From Kalaharituber pfeilii (lineage: Eukaryota > Ascomycota > Pezizomycetes > Pezizales > Pezizaceae), in assembly GCA_015179045.1 (NCBI GenBank), contig WHUZ01000009.1, positions 1,364,001 to 1,428,000 on the forward strand: a stretch of DNA of 64,000 bases, read 5' to 3'. Shown in pieces: positions 10,953 to 22,188 of this stretch (its first letter is position 1; every line of letters begins with the position of its first letter). Both the position numbers and the translations under genes were made by a program. The notes under the pieces are model-generated. The model did no database searches and was not told the origin of the DNA. It was given only the letters and a program-made list of their open reading frames with translations.

Positions 10953-11863
10953 CAAGATTTGGCAGGGCGGAATCCGAGGTTCGCAAGTAGTAAAAGTATC
11001 GCGTTTTCTGTGCACCGATATTTATGAATGGCGTCTACGCCCACAGTGATCAATAGGTTCTTTTGTCCAAGTACTTGAGCATTGATCTTTTTTGGAATTT
11101 TTTTGTCTTATTTTCATTTTACGAGTGTATTAGCCATGCATTTCATTTATCGCAAATGACCATGTTTCTAGCTACCCATCGTTGCTGTTGCTGCTGTTGC
11201 TGCTGTTGCTGCTATCGAGAAGGTGAATTCAAATCTTAGGAGTGGCAGGTCTCACGTCGGTAGCCAGTACCTCAGTGTAGTAAAAACTGTGTGGGTATAT
11301 TCCCACAATACTTGTTCTCAGGAAAATTGAAACAACCTCTCGAAGCTCTAGAGCTTCAAGAGTTTTCATACATTTTTCCGAATTTTTAGATTCCACGAAT
11401 ATCTACATATCTCTACACATTTCACAAAACGTCAAGGTAACCCCCATCATTGTACTATCATATATCATCCCTTATCAAAATTCCCAGCATATTTCGTATC
11501 TTCATTTCGCATTCATATCCTACCAGTAAAAAAAAAATTTTAAAACGCCAGCGTAAAACAAAAGCCGACCAGCCCACTAACAGGCAAACAGGCAAACAGG
11601 CAAGCAGAAACGACATTAACAAAAGTTTTAAAAAAGGAAACAGAACAAACCTCGCCATACATAAGGAGTAACAAGCATACAAAGGGGGAAGAAAATGAGC
11701 AAAACGCCGTCCGAATCCAGTTTGATGCCGTTAATTTTAAGCGTGAATACTCCGTCTTCTTGGTCTCAACTCAACCTCTCATCAATCGATCTCCACCCCC
11801 GGCTCCCTCCTGATGTCCTTTACATGAGCTTTTGTCCCTCGTTCACCACTTCTTCCAGAACGA
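10953..11863. other. Convergent intergenic region
   Basis: This is the shared 3' region of the thiol reductase and prenyltransferase genes. It holds a (TTGCTG)n microsatellite at about 11183-11212 and a near-perfect hairpin around CTCTAGAGC (11340-11360). No gene is supported. Confidence 0.4.
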
Positions 11864-13240
11864 TTAAACTGCCAACACCTCCCTCTTTCTCCAGTCCCAA
11901 TAATTCGCTCTAATCGGATCATACCTCTCCGCGAGCAACTCGAGCGCGCGCACCGCATTCTTCTTATTCTCCTCTCTTTCCTTCTGAAATTCCCCGTTCC
12001 TTGCAAGTTTGGCTTTCTCTGCGTAGATCTCGGCGAGGAGGTCAAGAGCATGCGAGGAAGTGACGTCGTTTGTTGACGAGGTGGTGGAGATGGGGGCGAA
12101 AGTGAGACAGAAGGACAAGAGCGTGGAGAGAGGAGTGCCGGTCTGGGCGAGGATGCTATATGCGGGGAGAAGAACAGTGTTAGCGATAAATCGAGGCTGG
12201 GTGTAGATCAGTGGGGCTGGATAGGGGCTATGGGGAACACGTGTAGATACCTACCCACGAAGGTAATTCCATGGGCTAGGGTTCTGCGGAGCAAGGTATA
12301 TTGCGTTTTGAGTGTAGCTGGATATATGGCGCACCAAATTAGCACACGTATGTCACATGCAGGTGGGTGGAGGAAATGCGATGTGGGAGGAAGGGGGGTA
12401 CATACTCGACCTCGCGATCAACAACCTCTTGAGTAGGTCGGACTGCTGAGCCAAAGATAACGAAGAAGCGGTGATTCCAGGCAGAGTTGTTACGGACGTC
12501 GCGGGAGAGGAGTTCTTCGATGTAAGAAAGCTCGGAGGGGTCAGAGAATAGCTTGAAACGACGGACGAGCCATTGTCTGCGGTTTCCCCCCGCGTTAGTC
12601 GAATTGTCCGTGCGAAAGAAATTCCGCAAAATGAACATGAAGATTCCTGAAAAGAAAGGTCTACAAACCGATAACTCCAAACATGATAATTCTTGGAATC
12701 CAAATCAAACATCTTCGCCGTAAATGCATGCTCGCTCCTAATCATCTCTTTCACCTTGTCCTTCTGCTCCGCTAGCAGCTCCCCAACCCTATCCATAACC
12801 ATTTGACGGTGATGCCAGATCTGGTAATTCTTCTCATGCTGCACGGCGACGCGGTTCAAGTACTCAATTTCCCACTGGAGCCAGTTGAGTTCGTATGATT
12901 TTTGAGCTTCACTAATCTGGGCTAGGGTGGACGTTGTGGTAGATCCATCGGTGCTTTCAACTTGGGCCCCGCCTTTAGCGACGGCGAACAGGGCCCGCAG
13001 ACGGAAGCCCCAGCAGGTGTAGTGTGCAGGATTAATGCCAATAATATACTCGGTGACCTTGAGGGTGCGTTCAGAGAGCTCGTTGGCGGCCATGAGCGCC
13101 CGGAGATACGACATGGCTTCGGCGTAGGTGTCGGTGTAGGCGATTTGGGCGAGGGGGCGAGGGCCATCGTCCTGGGGGATGGGGAGAAGGTCCGGGAGAA
13201 GGCCGGGGAGGTCGAGGGGCTCTGGAGGCTGGCGTCTCAT
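11864..13240 (-). CDS. RAM2: Protein farnesyltransferase/GGTase-I alpha subunit
   Basis: Four exons, 13240-12669, 12576-12406, 12317-12255 and 12155-11864, give 365 residues, close to the family norm (316 in yeast, 379 in human). PFTA helical-repeat motifs are clear in order: AHYTCWGFR, NYQIWHHRQ, NYHVWSYRQWLV, NNSAWNHRFFV, NPSPWNYLRG, and near the C-terminus RANYWDWR. The 63-nt third exon supplies YTQNAIYLAPQNPSPWNYL, which fixes the splice sites. The alpha subunit pairs with beta subunits to attach farnesyl or geranylgeranyl groups to CaaX proteins such as Ras and Rho in the cytosol. The order and spacing of repeats fit the CaaX enzyme better than the Rab alpha subunit. The symbol follows the yeast orthologue. 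Confidence 0.9.
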
Positions 13241-15972
13241 TGTGTCGTCGTGGGGGGGTAGAGAGCGGCGGGAGCTGGAGTTGTGCTATATCCCGGATGT
13301 ATGCTTCCAAGGAGGGCCGGCGGATGCTGAGAGACCCAAGGCGACAGCGAGAATAGGGCGGTGCCGCTTCCTGAGCAAGATGACTTGCTTCTGCTGTGCG
13401 TGTGTGGGGGGGGGGGGGAGGGGGCGGTGACGATTATAAGCGACCTTTTGTCCCTTGGTGGGGTAAACGGCAGCACGAAGAACTGCGCATGTCCCCCGGC
13501 GCGGCCATCGCAAGCAGCGCTGCATGTGAGTGGGAAGGCGTGGGGCTTGGCGTGGGGGCGTTTGAGAAGTGGGTTCATGGATGAAACTTTGACGAAATCG
13601 ACGCGAGCTCGACCGGCTGTTGGGGGACGGGGAAGACGAGCCATTGCGTGCTGTGCACTGGAAGAGTCCACTGCCATATAGCCAGCGAAGAGTGCGCACG
13701 CCGTAAGAGGATGAATGCAGCATCCTGCTGCTGCCCGCCGGCACAGGTATCGAAGTCCTCCTTGCTAATCGTCGTGACGCTGCCCCGCGAATTCAGGTTA
13801 CTAGCCCTCTAGATACATGCGCATGTAGCGTGAGTACATCGTCACGATAAATGAAACGACTACTATGGCTGATATTGGATGCCCCGCTGCTTCCTTGCAC
13901 CTGATTCCAACATCAAGCGTGAGTGAGTGGGACAAGGTACAGCACATGAAGAAAATTTATCGACCGCCTGCTGCCGGTCCCAGATGTGCCCTGAGCAATT
14001 AATTATGTGGGCGTGGATAAAGAAACCACTATCGTTGATGGGGAACGAGGCCAGCGACTCCGAAGCTTCTACCTAAATATGGAGGCATATCTCTCATACA
14101 CCCATGTCGCATCGCTCCATATCTGTCCACTATATGTCATTTATCTCCAACGGCCGCTACGAGCATTAGTGAGTTGAGCTGCAGCTATCATATCCCCTCT
14201 CTCACATCTCTAACTGCTCTTCGCCCTTGTTTGACTCCAAATACACTTTCCAAGAGAATATTATCTTTGAGATCCGGACTGGATACATAGGTTGGTGCGT
14301 AGAAGACAGCTGCTACGGCATGACATCCCGTCAAGCATCAACAGCATAAATACATGACAAGAAAAAATAACCATCAAGCTGCAGATAAAAAGAAAAAAGT
14401 GGAAGCTCAAAATAGATAACTCCTGTGCTATGCTACAAGACCCTGTTGTGTTTCATCATGTTCCTCATCATAACGCAAAGCTGTCCCATTGCCCTATGCA
14501 TCCTTGCCCTTACCTTATCACGGCACCCCTTACTGATTCGCACTCAGCATGCACAGCCTGCAAGAACTCGGCGGTAAGCTTTCGCACCTACTTTGTGTTC
14601 TTTTACTTGTGACAAGCCTCGCGACATGGGGCTTGCACGCTAGTGCTTTCTCATATGTTCATATGTTCATATGCAATTGTGCCTGCGCAGGCAGTGAGCA
14701 TATGCAGCGCTAATGAGGCGAATGTTGCGGAGCGGCGGCTACATAGCGATAGGCTGCTGTGCCGTGAGTACCTCAACACATTGCATCTTAGTTTCTCAAA
14801 AGCAGGAACAGGGGACATATTGTGTTTACTTTGCTTGTAACTTGATGCATCTTGCTCTTGATACCAGGTTACACTACTCAATTCATGCCAGTGCTCACTT
14901 GAGTCGGATATCTCACATTGATAAAGCAGTCTCCACACAAATGTCATGCGATGTTGCAAGTCAATACTATATACTCCGTACTCACAACCCACTGGGTCAT
15001 AGAGATAGAAGAATACACACTTGTGCATGCTTCATTGCGTCTAATACTATATTGATTCTGCATGCTTCCGTGATTATAAACATCACCCGGAACGGGACTG
15101 CAGTGCGTTCTGATTGTCATGCCTCTAGTGTAACCCTTTACAGTTCATTTGGTGCATGATAGACTCTGGCTTGAGTCACACGTACTTGCTCGTTCACAAA
15201 GTATTGGAACGGCTGACTAATGCGTATAACATTATTATATAATGCATGCAACACATATTGCTGTAGGTGTAATCCCTGGTCCAGGGCTATAACCCGTGCC
15301 CGCATTCATTATCTTCTGACAATATCCACATCATGGGTTTTCGCTGTTATTGAATACTTGCTAGTTGCAAGGTAAATAAAATGATAAAGTAGCTCTGCAG
15401 TTACTAAATATATGTAGGCCCGGAGATCACCAAAAATAAGAGCTGCAATACTTAGCTTGCAATACACTAATGTACCCTGCAAGGATATTTCTACAAGTAC
15501 TAGATGCACCTAAAACTACGTGCTTTGATGTACTCGGTACAGCGTACAATTGCAGGAGCTGCCAATAAGAGTTCTGATTTCTGTTCAAGCTTTGCTCTCC
15601 AGATTTTAATCCTATTGAAAAAAAAATCTTGTCATAAAGAAAAGAATCTCAAGGTGCTCGGAAAAAAATTATGACAACCACTGACATGGAGCAGGTTGGG
15701 TTGTAGAATAAGACTACTATGGATGAGATCAATTGGCACATCTCTACTCTTTCTGGGATTATGGCTCACTTTAGGGCTATGGATGACATCAATGATCATG
15801 TATAGATATTCTTCACATAATACTGCATCACTGAATCATTTGTACAGCGCTGTATGGTGGTGCGTAAAGTATGAGTGCGCGCAGGGAACAGGAAGTAATC
15901 TTGATTATGCAATATGCAAGTATTACATAATCTATGCCATTCCAATACTTGTTGAACAAGCGAGTACTAGTA
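13241..15972. other. Intergenic, no supported gene
   Basis: Upstream of the prenyltransferase the sequence is GC-rich with G- and C-runs (13405-13422). Open frames there, on both strands, are low-complexity shadows. From 14.4 to 15.9 kb the DNA is ordinary intergenic sequence with a few 60-150-codon frames lacking any recognisable domain. Confidence 0.4.
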
Positions 15973-16699
15973 CAGTCTACCCTTGCTATATCGGATCGCT
16001 AAAACCTGGCACTTTTCGTCCGGTATAGCAAGGTTCCTGTACAGAAAAATGCTTGACAGGGGGGTGATAAAATTTTGTAAATTGAAAAAATTACTGAAAT
16101 AGGAGATGAATGAAGTAAACATCAACTTGTTCACACCCAGCCAAAGACATCAATATGCATCGCTCACGAAAATCTAAAAAAAAGTCGGGCCTTAAGAAGC
16201 ATCAAATATGTAAACATTGACTAGAACCTAAATATGCTAAAGAAAAGTCAAGTGAATTTGATAAACATTTTTGAGATGAATTGGTAAGATTACTGTGCTT
16301 TAACTTAACTTTGATATTCTAGGTATATTTTAAGCTGACCAGTAGCTGTATCTACTTAGTCAGGTATTTTGAAACAAAGTGGTAAGTGGTTAGCAATTAA
16401 TCTCGGAACATGGAACAAGAAGCCGAGTTTCCATTACTCGAACAACATTGTAGCAAGTGATGGTAGGCAGTAGTAGCAACGGCATTAGCAGAAGCAGTGA
16501 TGTAAAATGGAGTAGTCTAAGATATATTAGTATTAGTGTATCCGGTATAGCAAATATATTTGTATGGAGGCAGGGGGGTACTTGTCTGGAAGGTTTCTGT
16601 CCGGTCCGGTATTGTTAGGGCGTCCGGTATAGCAAGGGCGATTTGTATGGGGAACGGATGTCGCAGATAGAGGCCATCCGGTATTGCAAGGGTAGACTG
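15973..16699. mobile_element. Non-autonomous pogo-like element, 727 bp
   Basis: Terminal inverted repeats CAGTCTACCCTTGCTATA / TTGCAAGGGTAGACTG are flanked by TA on both sides (15971-15972 and 16700-16701), the target duplication of the Tc1/mariner-pogo superfamily. Subterminal copies of TCCGGTATAGCAA recur on both sides. No transposase frame is present. The terminal 200 bp on the right match the left end of the 411-bp element at 56767-57177, so the two are one family of different internal length. Confidence 0.8.
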
Positions 16700-16701
16700 T
16701 A

Positions 16702-18435
16702 GTTCTTGTATACAACTGAATTTAGTTAAGTGCTAAGTAACAAGTACTTACATGATAACGCCGATGAAGATATACGACATGTCTGTACTTGTACTCTGCT
16801 CGTACTGTGCTGCACGATTGCAGGATGGCAAAGCAGGACAGCTTTATATCTTTACAAGTATTAATACATACACCTTTAATTGGTTTCGCATTTGCGTATC
16901 TAGATCACCGATCACTTCCATCATGTATTGTGTGCAATCTCTAAACCTGTGTTTTTTTTTGACTATCATACTTGTAAGAATTAGCCACCGACAATCACAG
17001 ATGTTGCTCGCAAACCTCTATCATACTCTGGCATGTGCTGAGCTAGCTGCTAACGATGGCGCTTTCCCACATCCAAACTAGTAGAGTTCTGTACCTATGA
17101 TACTATGATAGTACATACAGGCTTGGAGGCTTGGAGGCTTGGAGGCTTGGACGACGTCCTCATGCATTGAGGGAGACCCCACAATCACAAAGCTCAGGGA
17201 AACGAAATTCGTATTGGATTCTCATCGCTACCTGTAGCTACCAGTACTAGCACTCTTGGGTGCGAAGTTCGCAACGCTGAGGAAGGATAGCTTACGAGCG
17301 ATCTGGCGTTTCGCACGTTCAGTTAGTGAGCAGCGCCACCCACCCAAGACCGCAACACCTCCCAGCCACCAGAAGTCGTGATCATGATGGCTAGACTCGG
17401 CATGGCATTACCATTGGCCATACCGTTAGCCCGCCCGCCGCCCGCGCCCGCGCCCGCACCCGCACTGGCCAGCGTGTGCAAGCATCATGGGGCCGCAGCC
17501 TGGCGACCGCACGCAGCATTCCTCCCACCTCTCCTCTCAGTCTAGAATATTCGCCAGCTGAAACTGTCCGTCCGTCTCTCTCTATTATTTAGCCGCGACT
17601 CCCCACCCAGCTGCCCAGCTGCCCTTTTGCCACACTCACAACGAATCACACAGCTTCTGTTAGCCTGCGCTTGGCTGCCAGTCAGCCTCCGCCTTCCCCC
17701 CCTCCAACTGCTCCCTTTCATTCCTTCCACCTGCAGCACCAAGCCTTGGAGGACACCCTCCCTTCCTTCCCCCTTCAGTCATCCTGATCCCAAGAGCACA
17801 GTAAAAAACCCACCGAGCACAAACGGAAACACTCCTTTTCTCCGAACCGAGGAAAAAGCGTCTCTTAGGGCAGTGCAGCTGTGTTGCTTTTCACTTAACT
17901 CGACTAACTCTGCCTTGCATACTACACTTTTCTTTTTCGATTTCCTGGTTGTGTTTGCATTCGTGCTCTATTTTAATTTTAATAAAGAGGAACAGTGTTG
18001 CACCCCGCTTAGGCGCTCTTGTCGCCCCTGCCTTTCTCTCTTTTTTTTTTCTCCTCATAAATTGTTCTGACTTCTATTTTCTGCTATCTTTATTACGAAA
18101 GCACGCAGTCAAACAAGCGTGCTTACCGTCCCGTCCCACATTTGTCCTACAGCGAGCTACCTTCAGTTGCTGTTGGAGGGTGACAAATTGCTAGGGGTGC
18201 TGTTGGCTGAGTCGATCCTTCGCTGCTTGCTGCTACTGCACATCATAATATAATAAACGGCAAACAAAATATTAAGTGGGCAGGGCACTCACATCAGCGA
18301 GCGAGAGTTCTGTTTGAAAGCGTTTGCCTGAGGAAAATTCAGTACTCAGCAAGGGGAGATCTAGAAGAATTAGCAGCGCAGAAAGGGGCAGAATAAGCAA
18401 AGAAGGAAAAGAAGAAAAAATTAATATACTATTGA
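16702..18435. promoter_or_regulatory. Upstream region of the HMG-CoA lyase gene
   Basis: No gene is supported. Features are an 8-bp tandem repeat GGCTTGGA (four copies, about 17121-17152), a CCCGCGCCCGCGCCCG tract at about 17430 and a long pyrimidine-rich stretch from about 17570 to 18060, typical of fungal core promoters and 5' leaders. Open frames of up to 147 codons (17627-18070) are pyrimidine-rich and look non-coding. Confidence 0.4.
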
Positions 18436-19749
18436 ATGACGCTCTTCAGGCTCCAAGCTCGGCGAGCATCTACTTCCATTCTCTCCTCGGTCCTCAAGGG
18501 CAAAACCATCCCTGTCGCCGCCTCCACAACAACCACCAGCAGTACCGGAAAAACATCCAACAGCAATAATATCTCTCCTCAGATAGTTCCGGGTGGTGTT
18601 GTTGCAGTGCGGCACTTGCCTCACTCTCTGCAACCCCGACCTTACTCCACAATGACTGTTGACATACCGAAGATTCTGCCCAGCAAGGTTGCAGTTCTGC
18701 CCCACCATGGCAACAACAACCACACTAACCCCGCAGCATCCCACCCAAATTATGTCAAGATTGTCGAAGTTGGCCCCCGCGATGGTCTGCAAAATGAAAA
18801 AACAATAGTACCGACCCCGACGAAGATCTCGCTCATTAACAAGCTCTCCAGCACCGGACTTAGGGTGATTGAAGCTGGGGCTTTTGTCTCGCCAAAATGG
18901 GTCCCACAGATGTCAGACACCCCCCAGATTCTCGTACACCTTGATAAGCATCCTACGCCAGCAGTAGCCGCAGCAGGAGCGGACGGAATTATGTACCCTT
19001 ACCTTGTGCCTAATATCCAAGGCCTCCGCCGCGCACTCGAACTCGGGACAACAAATCTCAAAGAAATTGCAATCTTTGCCAGCGCAAGTGAAGGTTTCAG
19101 CCAACGTAACATCAACTGCAGCATCGCCGAGAGCCTTGTGCGGTTCCGCCATGTGCTGGATCTAGCCAAAGAAAAGGGCATCCGGGTGAGAGGTTACATC
19201 TCCATGGTCATTAGTTGTCCATATGATGGGCCTACCCCGCCTGCTGTCGTGGCGGATGTAACACAGAAGCTTCTTGACATGGGTTGCTACGAGATTTCCC
19301 TTGGAGACACTAACGGGAGTGGGACACCTGCAACCGTTTCCGCGTTACTCACCACCCTGACCTCCAAGCCGTACTTGATACCTGTGAATAAGTTGGCATG
19401 TCACTTTCACGATACCTACAACCAGGCGCTAGTCAATTCCATGGCTGCATTGTACCACGGGATTCGAGTATTTGATAGCAGCGTAGCAGGGCTCGGCGGT
19501 TGCCCGTACTCTAAGGGCGCTACTGGGAATGTATCGACGGAAGACTTGGTATACTTTCTGGAAGGAATCGGATTTCACACTGGCGTCGACTTGGAGAGGG
19601 TGAGTGAGGTGGGAGAGTGGATAAGCAATGAGCTTGGGCGAAAGAATGGGAGTAAGGTTGGACCTGCGCTGTTGACAAGGAGGAGGGCCGAGCTGGAAAA
19701 GGAGAAAGAGAAGGAAAGGGCACACCATGAGGCGGAAATCAAGCTATAG
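18436..19749 (+). CDS. Hydroxymethylglutaryl-CoA lyase, mitochondrial
   Basis: A single exon encodes 437 residues. The enzyme cleaves HMG-CoA to acetoacetate and acetyl-CoA, the last step of leucine breakdown. The HMGL TIM barrel runs from about residue 106 to 410. VGPRDGLQNE (112-121) carries the catalytic Arg115 and metal-binding Asp116. VIEAGAFVSPKWVPQM carries Glu146. HFHD holds metal ligands His323 and His325. GLGGCPYSKGATGN holds the active-site Cys356. The first 24 residues are basic and serine-rich with no acidic residue, consistent with a mitochondrial presequence. The N-terminal region before the barrel is long (about 105 residues, Ser/Thr/Asn-rich) and the C-terminus has a charged KEKEKER tail absent from animal enzymes. 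The last residues (IKL) are not a proper PTS1. An alternative start at Met73 would remove the presequence. Confidence 0.92.
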   Translation: MTLFRLQARRASTSILSSVLKGKTIPVAASTTTTSSTGKTSNSNNISPQIVPGGVVAVRHLPHSLQPRPYSTMTVDIPKILPSKVAVLPHHGNNNHTNPAASHPNYVKIVEVGPRDGLQNEKTIVPTPTKISLINKLSSTGLRVIEAGAFVSPKWVPQMSDTPQILVHLDKHPTPAVAAAGADGIMYPYLVPNIQGLRRALELGTTNLKEIAIFASASEGFSQRNINCSIAESLVRFRHVLDLAKEKGIRVRGYISMVISCPYDGPTPPAVVADVTQKLLDMGCYEISLGDTNGSGTPATVSALLTTLTSKPYLIPVNKLACHFHDTYNQALVNSMAALYHGIRVFDSSVAGLGGCPYSKGATGNVSTEDLVYFLEGIGFHTGVDLERVSEVGEWISNELGRKNGSKVGPALLTRRRAELEKEKEKERAHHEAEIKL

Positions 19750-21004
19750 CCAGTCGGTCAATGGTGCACGGTGCGAAGAGTACATACGTACCTTACAAGG
19801 GTAATTTCTCGGTATGCATGCATTTTTAATGAAATAATACTTTCTTTCTTTTGTTGTTGGGTGGTACCGTATTTGCATTTTTTCTTTTTTCTTTTTTTTT
19901 TTTTTTTTTTTTGTTGTCCTCTTTCTTTAATTCGGGCATTGAAGACTAAGGTGTGGTTATTTTGAGCGGCGTTCGATTATTGTATTTTTTTTTCTTTTTT
20001 CTCTGGCAGAGCATGCATTATTTCTCCTAAATTTTGTTCGCGGTGCAATCTGAGGTTGGGTTGTTATTTCTCCTTTTTCAGGGCGTAGATAGGATCGATG
20101 GATATGTGCGATGGGCTGGCATACTAGAGTGATTATAACCAACTACATTGGTATAGCAGCGTGCTGGCAGTTATAGACAAAGCTCTAGTTAGTATGTAGT
20201 ATATATAGTGTAGTATATGCTAGTATATATGTGAATTGTTGATTGCTATTGGTTACTGCTTCTGATTTGGTAAATCTCTAAGTGAAGTGTATGCTGCGCA
20301 TTTTTATTATCGACGAAGAAAGCTGGGGGAAGCCAATTGGTGTGGGGTTGGTTGTGGGGTTGGTTGATGGGTTATCATAGATCTTGTGTTACCCTCATCC
20401 TCGGCTGCTGGATATCTCCGGGATGTCCAAGCGAATCTCAAAGGTTTTGAATAGAATGGCTTGTTTCTAGATTATCTGTATGGTTATTAATTTTTTTTTG
20501 GCGGTTCCATTTTTGTCAAAATGGTCAAAAGCCGTAATCGGAAGTTGCAGGCTGGCACGCCATAGAACTCTGGTTTAGTAGCAATGCGAGCTTTTGGTTG
20601 GACCCCGACAATAGAAATGCAACGTTAGAATTTGGGGATGCATCAGTGCTGTGGAATACGCTTCCCTTAGCGTAGTTCAAAGCCCTTGGCACTTCAGATA
20701 CGATACCGCAACCTAATCCACTTCTCACCAGCTGGCTTGGACCATTGACAGCTTCAATCACCACCTAGGTTACAATACTAATCACCACCATCCAACTAAT
20801 TCTCCGAGCCCAAATACCTAGCACATACCGGGTCTCCCAGGACAGATTCTCGCCGTTCACAACGCCAATTGCAATTGAGCTCAGCTCACGGCTATCCAAT
20901 CCCGAACTGGTCTATCCACATCTGCAGCGCCCCCTCTCGATCCCCCTCCACCCAACTAAGCCCCGGCTTCCCTTCAACACCCCCATTACAAAAAAGTCAA
21001 CACA
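19750..21004. other. Intergenic region before EMP24
   Basis: T-rich 3' sequence of the lyase gene contains long poly(T) tracts (about 19884-19912 and 19985-20000). From 20.7 to 21.0 kb lies the probable EMP24 promoter, with a C-rich leader. No gene is supported. Confidence 0.4.
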
Positions 21005-21707
21005 ATGAGGCTCCCCTCCATACTCGCCGTTCTTCCCCTTCTCACTCCCCTCGTCGCCTCTCATTCCGTCCAGCTGCTCCCGCACTCCCGCGAGTGCTTC
21101 CACGAGGTCCTGAACAAAGACGACAAAATGACCGTTAGCTTCCAAGTCGGTGACCGAGAGTTCGGTGGCGCGGGGAGCTTGGATATCGATTTCTGGGTAC
21201 GTTTTGAGCGTCTCCTTCCTAATCCGTCAATCCCTCCACTACCGTGCACCAAAAACTGACGTTACTTGTTGGCACTGCAAACAGATCACCGACCCCGGCA
21301 ACACCCTCCGCATCTCCGAACACGCAGTCTCCTCCGGAGACCACTCGGTCACCGCGCACATGTCCGGCAAATACGTCTACTGCTTCTCCAACGAAGCTTC
21401 GTCGGCCGCATCCAAGGAAGTCTCCTTCAACGTGCACGGCATCGTCTACGTGCCCCCGCCTCCGCCCGGATCTCCGTCCGCGGACCCGCTCGAGGTAGAA
21501 ATTAGGGAACTGGCGAGCCTGCTGACCCAGGTGAAGGACGAGCAGAGCTACTTTGTGACGAGGGAGCGGATGCACAGAAACACGGCCGAGAGCACAAACG
21601 ACAGGGTCAAGTGGTGGAGTATTTTTCAACTGGGGGTCGTTGCAGGGAACGCAGTGTGGCAGGTGTGGTGGATCAAGAGGTTTTTTGAGGTGAAGCGGGT
21701 GGTGTAA
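21005..21707 (+). CDS. EMP24: p24-family cargo receptor (EMP24/TMED2 type)
   Basis: Exons 21005-21196 and 21285-21707 encode 204 residues. The order is: signal peptide (about 1-20, ending LVASHS), GOLD domain with the two conserved cysteines (ECFHE and YVYCFSN), a proline-rich linker, a coiled coil (LEVEIRELASLLTQVKDEQ), one transmembrane segment (about 174-194), and the short cytosolic tail RFFEVKRVV. The FF pair for COPII binding and the terminal valines are typical of the EMP24/TMED2 subfamily. The protein cycles between ER and Golgi, helping sort GPI-anchored and other cargo. The intron interrupts the GOLD domain (IDFW/ITDPG). The gene converges on the transglutaminase-fold gene, 481 bp apart. 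Confidence 0.9.
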
Positions 21708-22188
21708 GTGGAGAATTGGGCGAGCGGTTGGAAAGGAGGGCTGTAGAGGGCGGGATGGAGAGAATGATGATGAGATGAAAAAAATATAATCTATTGACGA
21801 TGCTAGGCGTACAACTGGAGTTGTTGGGTAAACCCATAGATCAAAGTTCATGTTATGTTGTCCTTGAAATTCTCAGTGACAAGTGGGTTTCGTCAGATAC
21901 ATGAAATCTGATTATGATAAATTTCTACTTTCTTCTTTTGTTTTATTCAGGTGTACACAAATAAACGAGATACATACCACAGACAAGAAAAAGAAACCGC
22001 AGTCAGCGTAAACGAAACGAATTCTCTTCTGTGTTGCATCCTGCAAACACATAAACCCCAAATCCAATCCCCAAACCAAACCTCAAACAACAAAACTCCA
22101 AATAAACCCGAATCCCTGAAAACCAGACAACAAACTAAAATAAACCCATTACCTCAAAAAAACTTCTACAATGACTCCTTCCTCCCCC
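21708..22188. other. Convergent intergenic region
   Basis: This is the shared 3' region of EMP24 and the transglutaminase-fold gene. It is A-rich on the plus strand (21950-22160). No gene is supported. Confidence 0.4.

Noticed and set aside
11183..11212. (TTGCTG)n as a coding repeat
   Set aside because: It lies between convergent genes with no open frame supporting a product; a simple microsatellite.
13237..13744. Overlapping open frames of 106-152 codons upstream of the prenyltransferase gene
   Set aside because: Both strands are open over the same GC-rich promoter sequence, with homopolymer-like composition and no recognisable features.
17627..18070. 147-codon plus-strand frame
   Set aside because: It lies in a pyrimidine-rich leader and has Phe/Leu/Ser/Pro-biased composition; better explained as promoter and 5' UTR of HMG-CoA lyase.
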